Of a stretch of 19,178 nucleotides of DNA, positions 1 through 6,485 are shown in pieces. This DNA comes from an uncultured Clostridia bacterium (GTDB lineage: Bacteria > Bacillota > Clostridia > Christensenellales > Aristaeellaceae): assembly GCA_934670175.1 (NCBI GenBank), contig CAKUOX010000043.1, positions 1 to 19,178 on the forward strand, in the 5' to 3' direction. Position numbers and translations under genes: made by a program. The stretch's first letter is position 1. Every line of letters starts with the position of its first letter. Below the pieces are notes generated by a model. It saw only the letters and a program-made list of their open reading frames with translations. It was not told the DNA's origin and did not search any database.

Positions 1-210
1 CTGCAAAATCGGTTACATACGTTGAAGCAGTCGCGCCACTGCAGCGTCCTGCAGGCGCGACCAGCCCGCGCTGGAATCTGAAAGATTCGCGCGGCGCTGC
101 CGGAGCTTTGCATTGCAAAGGCTCCGGTGCGTATTATGTATGCGCCCTCATTTGCAGTCCGCGTTTCCTTGCCTTGCCTTGCAAGGCTTCTCAGCGCCTG
201 TCCTCTTGTT
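1..210. other. Non-coding stretch with four inverted repeats, downstream of pyrG
   Basis: I see no gene here. The stretch holds a run of hairpin-forming inverted repeats. One pairs GTCGCGC (30-36) with GCGCGAC (55-61) and continues as CTGCAG (39-44) with CTGCAG (49-54). A second pairs GAATCT (74-79) with AGATTC (83-88). A third pairs CCGGAGC (100-106) with GCTCCGG (121-127) and continues inward as TTTGC/GCAAA with a bulged G. The fourth is the 12-bp palindrome GCCTTGCAAGGC (176-187). The last two lie just after the pyrG stop on the minus strand and could help 3'-end formation, but neither has a clean U-run. Upstream sequence is outside the window. Confidence 0.6.
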
Positions 211-1818
211 TTATTTCGCCATGGCGACGTCCAGCGCGGCGGCGATGAACCCCTTGAACAGCGGGTGCGCCTTGTTCGGACGGGATTTGAATTCGGGGTG
301 ATACTGAACGCCCACATAGAACGGGTGATCGCTCAGCTCCACGGTCTCGACCAGCCGTCCGTCCGGCGAAAGGCCGGAGAGCGTGAGTCCTGCGGCGGTC
401 AGCGCATCGCGGTAATCGTTGTTGAATTCATAGCGATGGCGATGGCGTTCGGAGATGGTGTCCGCGCCGTAGCAGCGCGCCATGGTGGTGCCGGGCTGGA
501 TTACGCAGGGATACGCGCCCAGGCGCAGCGTGCCGCCCTTGTCAATATCATTGCTCTGGCCGGGCATGAAGTCGATGACCTTGTGCGCGCACAGCTCGTC
601 AAATTCGCCGGAATGCGCGTCGGCGATCTCCGCCACATTTCGCGCATATTCGATCACGGCGATCTGCATGCCCAGGCAGATGCCGAAGTAGGGCAGCCGC
701 TTTTCGCGGGCATAGCGCGCGGCCAGCAGCATGCCGTCGATGCCGCGTCCGCCGAAGCCGCCGGGCACGATGATGCCGTCCAGGCCGCTCAGGAGCGCGT
801 CGCAGTTTTCCGCCGTCAGGTGCTCGGAATCGACCCAGTCGATGTCGATGTCCGTGCCCAGCGTGTAGCCCGCATGGCGCATGGCCTCGGCTACGGAGAG
901 GTAGGCGTCGTGCAGCTGCACATACTTGCCCACCAGCCCGATCTTCACCACATGCTGGCGCGACTTGATGCGCTCGACCATCTCCGTCCACTCGGTCAGC
1001 TCCGGCTGTGGCGCGTCGATATGCAGCTCACGGCAGACAACCTCGGAAAACGACGCCTTTTCCAGCATCAGCGGCGCTTCGTAGAGGTAGGGCAGGGTGA
1101 TGTTCTCAATTACACAGTCGGGCTTGACGTTGCAGAACATCGAGATCTTCTTGAAAATGGCGGGCTCCAGCGGCTGGTCGCAGCGCAGCACGATGATATT
1201 GGGATTGATGCCCATGCCCTGCAGCTCCTTCACGGAATGCTGGGTGGGCTTGGATTTGTGCTCGTCCGAGCCGCGCAGGAACGGCACCAGCGTCACATGG
1301 ATGAACAGGCTGTTTTCGCGGCCGACATCCAAAGAGATCTGGCGCACGGCTTCAATGAAGGGCTGGGATTCGATGTCGCCGATCGTGCCGCCGATCTCGG
1401 TAATGACCACGTCGGCGCCCGTCTGCTTGCCCACACGGTATACGAAATCCTTGATCTCGTTCGTGATGTGCGGAATGACCTGCACCGTGGAACCCAGATA
1501 TTCGCCGCGGCGCTCCTTGTTGAGCACGTTCCAGTAAACCTTGCCGGTGGTCAGGTTGGAATAGCGGTTCAGATCTTCGTCGATGAAGCGCTCATAGTGC
1601 CCCAGATCCAGATCCGTTTCCGCGCCGTCCTCGGTGACGTAGACCTCGCCGTGCTGGTAGGGGCTCATCGTGCCGGGGTCGACGTTGATATAGGGGTCGA
1701 GCTTCTGTGCGGCGACCTTCAGCCCGCGCGCCTTGAGCAGACGTCCGAGCGACGCCGCCGTAATGCCCTTGCCCAGTCCGGAAACCACGCCGCCGGTTAC
1801 AAAGATATACTTTGTCAT
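211..1818 (-). CDS. pyrG: CTP synthase (glutamine-hydrolysing)
   Basis: CTP synthase makes CTP from UTP, ATP and glutamine in the cytoplasm. The 535-residue length is normal for the family. The N-terminal synthase domain opens with the P-loop-like FVTGGVVSGLGKG and carries GTMSPYQHGEVYVTEDGAE with the conserved nucleotide/Mg site. The C-terminal class I glutaminase domain shows PGGFGGRG, the nucleophile Cys in YFGICLGMQ, and the His/Glu of GVQYHPEF. I chose the ATG at 1818 because a GGAGG lies 8 nt upstream; the in-frame ATG at 1833 overlaps that ribosome binding site. It sits 32 nt after the ANTAR gene on the same strand, so it is probably the last gene of a glnA-ANTAR-pyrG operon. No promoter of its own was seen. 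All three genes would then share control by nitrogen or glutamine supply, which is inference. Confidence 0.97.
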   Translation of the reverse strand: MTKYIFVTGGVVSGLGKGITAASLGRLLKARGLKVAAQKLDPYINVDPGTMSPYQHGEVYVTEDGAETDLDLGHYERFIDEDLNRYSNLTTGKVYWNVLNKERRGEYLGSTVQVIPHITNEIKDFVYRVGKQTGADVVITEIGGTIGDIESQPFIEAVRQISLDVGRENSLFIHVTLVPFLRGSDEHKSKPTQHSVKELQGMGINPNIIVLRCDQPLEPAIFKKISMFCNVKPDCVIENITLPYLYEAPLMLEKASFSEVVCRELHIDAPQPELTEWTEMVERIKSRQHVVKIGLVGKYVQLHDAYLSVAEAMRHAGYTLGTDIDIDWVDSEHLTAENCDALLSGLDGIIVPGGFGGRGIDGMLLAARYAREKRLPYFGICLGMQIAVIEYARNVAEIADAHSGEFDELCAHKVIDFMPGQSNDIDKGGTLRLGAYPCVIQPGTTMARCYGADTISERHRHRYEFNNDYRDALTAAGLTLSGLSPDGRLVETVELSDHPFYVGVQYHPEFKSRPNKAHPLFKGFIAAALDVAMAK

Positions 1819-1850
1819 GACCTGTTCCTCCATCCCTGTTCCACAATTAC

Positions 1851-2435
1851 TTATTTGTAGGTAGACAATATGTTTTCGGCGATTTCACGCCGGGAAACGC
1901 AGCGATCCATGGCCTGCTTTTCGATGTAGCGGTGCGCCTGCGCCTCTGTCATCTTCAGCTGGTCAATCAGCAGCCATTTCGCATGGTTGATGATGCGAAT
2001 GTCCTCCATTTTTTCCTCGAGCGAGGCGGTTTTCTGCGCCATGCGCCGCAGCCGTTCACAGGTGCCGCAGAGCAGCTGCATCGTCTGCGTTACCAGCTGT
2101 GCCGAGGTGGGTTTGGGCAGCGTCAGCACGCCGCAGGGCGAGACCCGCGCGCTGATGTCGGGATAATGCTCCGCCTTCACCAGCAGCAGCACGCCTGTAG
2201 CGCTGTCGCGGCAGAGATCCAGCGCCAGCCGCGTGCCAAAATCATCGGCGACCGGCGCGTTGATGACCACGATGTCAAAGCGGCTCTCCAGCAGCTGACG
2301 GCGGGCGCTTGCCACGTCCGCGGCTATCGTGACCGGCGAATAGCGTTCCTCAGGGAGAAGGGACATGAGCGACTGATTGAATTTTTCAGATGCAGATACC
2401 AGCAGCACGCTGTAACAGTGCTCCTGCAGCTCCAT
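1851..2435 (-). CDS. ANTAR-domain RNA-binding antiterminator with degenerate receiver domain
   Basis: This 194-residue protein has an N-terminal receiver-like fold (about 8-120), a helical linker (about 122-142) and a C-terminal ANTAR domain (about 140-190). ANTAR domains are known to bind paired RNA hairpins and prevent intrinsic termination (for example EutV and NasR). The ANTAR signature is seen as IINHAKWLLIDQLKMTEAQA followed by the Ala-Met and EIAENIL helices. The receiver half looks unphosphorylatable: the position after the third strand reads FDIVVINA, with Asn59 where Asp is expected, and the acidic pair after strand 1 is missing (LLVSASE). The conserved Lys of LPKP (Lys108) remains. 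The start at 2435 has GGAGG 8 nt upstream; a longer start at 2456 lacks support. It lies 39 nt after the glutamine synthetase stop and 32 nt before pyrG. Targets are not proven, but terminator-bearing leaders of both adjacent glutamine synthetase genes are obvious candidates. Confidence 0.9.
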   Translation of the reverse strand: MELQEHCYSVLLVSASEKFNQSLMSLLPEERYSPVTIAADVASARRQLLESRFDIVVINAPVADDFGTRLALDLCRDSATGVLLLVKAEHYPDISARVSPCGVLTLPKPTSAQLVTQTMQLLCGTCERLRRMAQKTASLEEKMEDIRIINHAKWLLIDQLKMTEAQAHRYIEKQAMDRCVSRREIAENILSTYK

Positions 2436-2474
2436 GTGCCTTCCCTCCCTTCGCAAATATGGCTCGCGGCTGTT

Positions 2475-3683
2475 TTAGCGCGCGTAGCTGTCGATGATCG
2501 CGCGCGGCAAATGCTCGGCCACCAGCGCGCTGCTGCGCGCGGCTGCCCTTGCCTGCGCAAGCGTTTCGGGCAGCGTTTCGTAGCGCGCGGCGGCCTCTGC
2601 CGGCGCGGCGTACAGATTCGCGTTGGCCGCAGGCGGAAGCTGCATATCCTGCGCTATGCCGTCCAGACCCGCCCAGATCAGCAGCGCGAACGCCAGATAG
2701 GGATTGCACATGGGGTCGGGCGAGCGCAGCTCGGCGCGCCGGTATTCGCCCGCGGCGGCGGGAATGCGGATCAGCTGCGAACGGTTCTGCGCCGACCAGG
2801 AAATAAAGCGCGGCGCCTTGAAGCCGCCAAAGCGGCGATAGGAATCCTCAACGGTATTTAAAAAGAGCGTGATCTCCGAAATATGCTTGAGAATGCCGGC
2901 GATGATCTGCGGCATGACGTCTCTGTCATCGCCGCTGCGCGCGGAAATATTGATGTGCATGCCGTTGCCCGCGCTATCCTTCAGCGGCTTGGGCGAAAAA
3001 TCGGCGCTCAGGCCGTTCAGCGCGGCGATGGTGTTGACCACGGCGCGGAAGGTGATCGCGTCGTCTGCTGCGGTGAGCGGATCGGAATAGCGGAAGTCGA
3101 TCTCGTTCTGGCCGGGGCCCTCCTCATGATGCGAGCTCTCCGGCATGATGCCCATCTGCTCCAGCGTCAGGCAGATTTCCCGGCGCACGTTTTCGCCCTT
3201 GTCCTGCGGGGCGATATCCATATAGGCGGCGCGGTCGTGCGGAATGCGCGTCGGCTCGCCGTTTTCATTCAGCTTGAAGAGATAGAATTCCATTTCTGAG
3301 CCGAAGGCGAAGGAAACGCCCACCTTTGCGGCGTCCATTATCGCCCGACGCAGCAGCATGCGCGTATCGGCTTCAAAGGGCGTACCGCCCGGCAGGGAAA
3401 CGGAGCAAAACATGCGGATCACGCGGCCATGCTCGGGCCGCCACGGCAGCACGGCCAGCGTGGATGCGTCCGGATGCAGCAGCAGATCGGACTGTACATC
3501 GCCGCCAAAGCCGGCGATGGCCGAGCCGTCGATCACCACGCCGTATTCAAACGCCCGCTTTAGCTCCTGCGGCATGATGGAAACGTTTTTCTGACGGCCA
3601 AAGACGTCGCAGAAGGCGAGCCGAATGAACTTCACGTCCTCTTCGGCAACGTACTGTATAATCTCGTTTACTGAATACATCAT
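2475..3683 (-). CDS. glnA: Glutamine synthetase, short type I form
   Basis: The protein is predicted to make glutamine from glutamate, ammonia and ATP. At 402 residues it is shorter than the usual roughly 440 for type I enzymes, mainly through a clipped C-terminus. Conserved features in order are DGSAIAGF (Asp52 loop), SEMEFYLF with metal ligands Glu130 and Glu132, SHHEEGPGQNEIDF with Glu187 and Glu194, SWSAQNRSQLIRIP, and RRAELRSPDP with Glu318 and Arg320. One deviation stands out: the usual GSGMHxHxS motif reads NGMHINIS, so His243 is kept but the second His is Asn245. I saw no adenylylation-loop extension. The start is the first of two adjacent ATGs, with AGGAG 6 nt upstream. It is the first gene of the glnA-ANTAR-pyrG unit, behind its own promoter and leader terminator. 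The fold is certain; I cannot tell whether it is a full synthetase or a paralogue acting on another substrate. Confidence 0.88.
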   Translation of the reverse strand: MMYSVNEIIQYVAEEDVKFIRLAFCDVFGRQKNVSIMPQELKRAFEYGVVIDGSAIAGFGGDVQSDLLLHPDASTLAVLPWRPEHGRVIRMFCSVSLPGGTPFEADTRMLLRRAIMDAAKVGVSFAFGSEMEFYLFKLNENGEPTRIPHDRAAYMDIAPQDKGENVRREICLTLEQMGIMPESSHHEEGPGQNEIDFRYSDPLTAADDAITFRAVVNTIAALNGLSADFSPKPLKDSAGNGMHINISARSGDDRDVMPQIIAGILKHISEITLFLNTVEDSYRRFGGFKAPRFISWSAQNRSQLIRIPAAAGEYRRAELRSPDPMCNPYLAFALLIWAGLDGIAQDMQLPPAANANLYAAPAEAAARYETLPETLAQARAAARSSALVAEHLPRAIIDSYAR

Positions 3684-3734
3684 GATATACTCCTGTCGCT
3701 CGCCATGAAGCCCTAAAATAAGAAAAGCGCCATT

Positions 3735-3770
3735 CAAAAAGGGGCAGACAACCCCGCTCAGAATGAACGC
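3735..3770 (-). terminator. Candidate leader attenuator of glnA
   Basis: Read on the minus strand, GGGGT (3755-3751) pairs with GCCCC (3745-3741) and is followed by five U residues, resembling a short intrinsic terminator. It lies between the glnA promoter (-10 at 3792-3797) and the glnA start (3683), so it can only affect glnA transcription. GCGTTCATTC (3770-3761) can also pair with GAATGGCGC (3735-3727) around it, with one bulge. A small alternative hairpin, CGTTC with GAGCG, abuts the terminator stem. The stem is short, so termination strength is uncertain. Confidence 0.5.
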
Positions 3771-3791
3771 CCTTGCTCATCACAACACCGT

Positions 3792-3821
3792 ATTTTAGCA
3801 TAAGCGCGCGGCCTTTGTCAA
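3792..3821 (-). promoter_or_regulatory. Sigma-A-type promoter of the glnA-ANTAR-pyrG unit
   Basis: On the minus strand a perfect -35 TTGACA (3821-3816) is followed after 18 nt by -10 TAAAAT (3797-3792). Transcription would begin near 3783-3786, about 100 nt before the glnA start codon. Confidence 0.8.
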
Positions 3822-3922
3822 TCCGCATGGGCGCGCCTGAACAGGTGTGCGTGTAAAAACGATATTGATTTTTTGCGCCGGAGCGCGGCGAAAAATTCGG
3901 CGTAAAAAAAGCGTAAACTCGC

Positions 3923-3951
3923 TTGACAAGCCCGACTTCGGCGCGTATAAT
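3923..3951 (+). promoter_or_regulatory. Consensus sigma-A promoter of the type III glutamine synthetase gene
   Basis: The -35 TTGACA (3923-3928) and -10 TATAAT (3946-3951) are both perfect and separated by 17 nt. Transcription should start around 3957-3959, only about 10 nt before an intrinsic terminator begins to fold. A promoter this strong followed at once by a terminator suggests control by termination rather than by initiation. Confidence 0.9.
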
Positions 3952-3960
3952 ACCCCGCAT

Positions 3961-4010
3961 AAAGGCGATGGCGTCTTGAAGCGATGGGCTTCATGACGCC
4001 TTTTTTCTTT
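3961..4010 (+). terminator. Leader attenuator (intrinsic terminator with competing hairpin) before the type III glutamine synthetase gene
   Basis: GGCGTC (3970-3975) pairs with GACGCC (3995-4000), and inside it TGAAGC (3977-3982) pairs with GCTTCA (3988-3993) around the loop GATGG. A TTTTTTCTTT run follows at 4001-4010. This is a strong plus-strand intrinsic terminator about 50 nt after the predicted transcription start. An alternative hairpin, AAGGC (3962-3966) with GTCTT (3973-3977) closing a six-base loop GATGGC, uses the 5' strand of the terminator and is therefore mutually exclusive with it. This is the layout expected of an RNA-binding antitermination switch; the ANTAR protein encoded 1.6 kb away is a candidate partner. 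Confidence 0.8.
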
Positions 4011-4014
4011 ATCC

Positions 4015-4033
4015 GGCCGCGCTTTGGGCGGCC
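4015..4033 (+). other. Hairpin between the attenuator and the type III glutamine synthetase gene
   Basis: GGCCGC (4015-4020) pairs with GCGGCC (4028-4033) around a 7-nt loop. It lies just upstream of the AGAGGAG ribosome binding site. No role is evident; it could stabilise the message 5' end. Confidence 0.45.
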
Positions 4034-4068
4034 AGGCGAAACGCAGCAAAAGAGGAGAGTGCGGTTTT

Positions 4069-6165
4069 ATGAAAACGGTATCGGATTACTTTGGATGCCT
4101 CGTTTTTGACGATCGGGTGATGAAGGCGAAGCTGTCTGCAGAGATTTACGCTTCGCTCAGAAAGACCATCGACCAGGGCGCGAGCCTGAATAACGATGTC
4201 GCCAATGCCGTTGCCGCCGCAATGAAGGATTGGGCGGTGGAGCACGGCGCGACGCATTTTACGCACTGGTTCCAGCCGCTCAACGGTATTACTGCTGAAA
4301 AGCACGACAGCTTTATTACGCCCGCACCCGACGGCGGCGTTATTATGGAGTTCTCCGGCAAGGAGCTGATCCAGGGCGAGCCGGACGCATCGTCCTTCCC
4401 GTCCGGCGGTCTGCGCGCCACCTTCGAGGCCCGCGGCTATACCGCATGGGATCCGACCTCCTACGCCTTTATTAAGGATAAGACGCTCTGCATTCCCACG
4501 GCGTTCTGCTCCTACGGCGGCGAAGCGCTGGATAAAAAGACGCCGCTGCTGCGCTCCATGCAGGCGCTGAACAAGCAGGCGATGCGCATTATCCGTCTCT
4601 TTGGCAATACGGACGTCAAGTGCGTGCGCACCTCCGTTGGCCCCGAGCAGGAGTACTTCCTGGTGGACAAGGAGATGTACGAGCAGCGCAAGGATCTGGT
4701 GTTCTGCGGCCGCACGCTCTTCGGCGCGAAGCCGCCCAAGGGACAGGAGCTGGACGACCATTATTTCGGCGTCATCAAGCCCCGCGTGGCCGCGTTTATG
4801 GCGGAGCTGAACGAGGAGCTGTGGAAGCTGGGCATTCTGGCCAAGACCGAGCACAACGAGGTCGCGCCCGCGCAGCATGAGCTTGCGCCCATCTATACCA
4901 CGACGAACGTCGCGACCGACCACAACCAGCTGACCATGGAGATCATGCAGAAGGTGGCCGCGCGCCACGGTCTGGTGTGCCTGCTGCACGAAAAGCCGTT
5001 CGCGGGCGTGAATGGCAGCGGCAAGCATAACAACTGGTCCATGGCCACGGACACCGGCGCCAATCTGCTCACGCCGGGCGAAACGCCTTATGAAAACGCG
5101 CAGTTCCTGCTGTTCCTCTGCGCGGTGATTCAGGCCGTGGACGATTATCAGGACCTGCTGCGCCTGTCCGTAGCGACGGCGGGCAACGATCACCGTCTCG
5201 GCGCGAACGAAGCGCCGCCCGCAGTGGTTTCCATGTTCCTGGGCGACGAGCTGACCGCCATTCTGGACGCGATCGAGAATGAAAAGCCGTACAGCGGCGC
5301 GGAAAAGACGGTCATGAAGCTGGGCGTGCATGTGCTGCCCAAGTTCATTCGCGATACCACCGACCGAAACCGCACCTCGCCGTTTGCGTTCACCGGCAAC
5401 AAGTTCGAATTCCGCATGCTCGGCTCTTCCAACAGCATTGCCTGCGCCAATATCATGCTCAATTCCGCCGTGGCTGAATCGCTCAGGCAGTACGCCGACC
5501 ATCTGGAAAAGGCCGAGGATTTCGAAACGGCGCTGCACGACATGATCCGCGATACGATCCGCGCGCACAAGCGCATCATCTTCAACGGCAATGGCTACGA
5601 CGACGCCTGGATTGAGGAGGCCACCGTGAAGCGCGGCCTGCTGAACCTGCGCACCACGCCGGACGCGCTGGCGACGCTGCTGGAGAAGAAGAACGTGGAC
5701 ATGCTGACCTCGCTGAAGGTCTATTCGCTGCCGGAGCTGCATTCGCGCTATGAGATCATGCTGGATAATTACTGCAAGACCGTAAATATCGAGGCACTGA
5801 CCATGGTGGATATGGCGCGCAGGGAGATCCTGCCCGCAGTAGAAGCCTACGCCGCAGATCTGGCGTCCGCGCTCTCGGCGAAGCTTAAGGCCGTGCCGGA
5901 GCTTTCCTGCCGCTACGAAAAGGGCGTGATCCGCACGCTTTCTACGCTGGCGGACGAGATCGATACTGCGATCGGCGCGCTCGAATCGGCGTTGATCAAG
6001 TATAAGACCATTACCGACCTGCCCGAGGCGGCCGCCGCGATCCGCGATGTGATCCTGCAGAAGATGGCGGAGCTGCGCGTCGTGTGCGACGAGGCCGAGA
6101 ATGTGACGGCTGAAAAGTACTGGCCGTTCCCGACCTACGAAAAGCTGCTGTTCGGCGTAAGGTAA
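4069..6165 (+). CDS. glnN: Glutamine synthetase type III
   Basis: This cytoplasmic enzyme of ammonia assimilation makes glutamine from glutamate and ammonia with ATP. The 698-residue length is typical of the type III family, which is much larger than type I. Family-diagnostic stretches are THFTHWFQPLNG near residues 62-73, EFSGKELIQGEPDASSFPSG near 94-113, GPEQEYFLVD near 191-200, KTEHNEVAPAQHELAPIY near 259-276, HEKPFAGVNGSGKHNNWS near 307-324, and TGNKFEFRMLGSSNS further on. The start at 4069 follows AGAGGAG; an upstream in-frame ATG at 4024 has no such site and lies within the leader hairpin region. It is divergent from glnA and has its own consensus promoter and leader terminator. No terminator was seen after it, so read-through into the asparagine synthase leader is possible. 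Confidence 0.96.
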   Translation: MKTVSDYFGCLVFDDRVMKAKLSAEIYASLRKTIDQGASLNNDVANAVAAAMKDWAVEHGATHFTHWFQPLNGITAEKHDSFITPAPDGGVIMEFSGKELIQGEPDASSFPSGGLRATFEARGYTAWDPTSYAFIKDKTLCIPTAFCSYGGEALDKKTPLLRSMQALNKQAMRIIRLFGNTDVKCVRTSVGPEQEYFLVDKEMYEQRKDLVFCGRTLFGAKPPKGQELDDHYFGVIKPRVAAFMAELNEELWKLGILAKTEHNEVAPAQHELAPIYTTTNVATDHNQLTMEIMQKVAARHGLVCLLHEKPFAGVNGSGKHNNWSMATDTGANLLTPGETPYENAQFLLFLCAVIQAVDDYQDLLRLSVATAGNDHRLGANEAPPAVVSMFLGDELTAILDAIENEKPYSGAEKTVMKLGVHVLPKFIRDTTDRNRTSPFAFTGNKFEFRMLGSSNSIACANIMLNSAVAESLRQYADHLEKAEDFETALHDMIRDTIRAHKRIIFNGNGYDDAWIEEATVKRGLLNLRTTPDALATLLEKKNVDMLTSLKVYSLPELHSRYEIMLDNYCKTVNIEALTMVDMARREILPAVEAYAADLASALSAKLKAVPELSCRYEKGVIRTLSTLADEIDTAIGALESALIKYKTITDLPEAAAAIRDVILQKMAELRVVCDEAENVTAEKYWPFPTYEKLLFGVR

Positions 6166-6194
6166 TCGAGTAAACAGATAGACCCCAAATATTG

Positions 6195-6203
6195 TGATAG
6201 AAT
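6195..6203 (+). promoter_or_regulatory. Possible extended -10 promoter for the asparagine synthase T-box transcript
   Basis: TGATAGAAT fits an extended -10 element (TG, one base, TAGAAT), ending about 15 nt before the first base of the T-box Stem I. No convincing -35 hexamer is present at the right distance, so this is tentative. Confidence 0.4.
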
Positions 6204-6215
6204 TCAAAGGCATTT

Positions 6216-6450
6216 GAACCGGGAGAAGTAGTGCAGAATATCGCCCACAGCGAGCGTGGAAGGGTGGAAGCCGCGCGGCACGAGTCTGCATGAATAACAC
6301 CCGGTAAGCCGCAAGCCGAAAAGAAAGCCGCTTTGCGCTTTCGCAATAGGCGCGCCGGATCGCCGACCGTTACAGCGGCGAGGCTTTGTTGGAAGCCGGA
6401 AAGAGAAAAAAGATGGGTGGCACAGCGAGTATCGGCACTTGCCCCATCGA
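6216..6450 (+). promoter_or_regulatory. T-box leader, specifier AAC (tRNA-Asn)
   Basis: Stem I is closed by ACCGGG (6218-6223) with CCCGGT (6300-6305). The upper arm pairs TGCAGA (6232-6237) with TCTGCA (6285-6290). A distal stem GCGTGG (6254-6259)/CCGCGC (6271-6276) carries a typical GGTGGAAG loop. The specifier-loop strand reads GAAT-AAC-A, placing the specifier AAC at 6296-6298, an Asn codon. The antiterminator is GATGGG (6412-6417)/CCCATC (6443-6448) plus GCGAG (6425-6429)/CTTGC (6438-6442), with the 7-nt bulge TGGCACA. TGGC at 6418-6421 would pair with a GCCA acceptor end, as expected for tRNA-Asn. Uncharged tRNA-Asn should turn on the downstream asparagine synthase. The element belongs to the T-box family; expression output is inferred. 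Confidence 0.92.
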
Positions 6451-6457
6451 ATGCTGA

Positions 6458-6485
6458 AGTATCATTTTATGGAGGATATGATATT
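6458..6485 (+). promoter_or_regulatory. Hairpin presenting the Shine-Dalgarno of the asparagine synthase gene in its loop
   Basis: AGTATCAT (6458-6465) can pair with ATGATATT (6478-6485), one G-U pair included, leaving the ribosome binding site GGAGG (6471-6475) in a 12-nt loop and ending directly at the start codon. No U-run follows any T-box helix in this leader, so control of translation rather than termination is possible. The stem is AU-rich and weak, and the loop may leave the site accessible. Confidence 0.45.

Noticed and set aside
127..1860. Long plus-strand open frame opposite pyrG
   Set aside because: It is the mirror of a certain CTP synthase gene, shows no recognisable domain and has no ribosome binding site; GC-rich codon use leaves the opposite strand open.
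3962..3993. Exact ANTAR target motif (two hairpins with six-base loops)
   Set aside because: From memory the consensus loops have A at position 1 and G at position 4. Here one loop is GATGGC and the other is a five-base GATGG, so I report a candidate switch but not a motif match.
3684..4068. Glutamine riboswitch upstream of either glutamine synthetase
   Set aside because: The leaders are too short and I could not identify the conserved core of a glutamine-binding RNA.
4009..6300. 763-codon minus-strand open frame opposite the type III glutamine synthetase
   Set aside because: Antisense to a clear enzyme gene; composition is His/Arg/Val/Leu-rich with no motif, and it would run through the T-box leader.
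6333..6485. Longer N-terminus for asparagine synthase
   Set aside because: It would translate the T-box RNA and bury the Cys that must be the N-terminal nucleophile.
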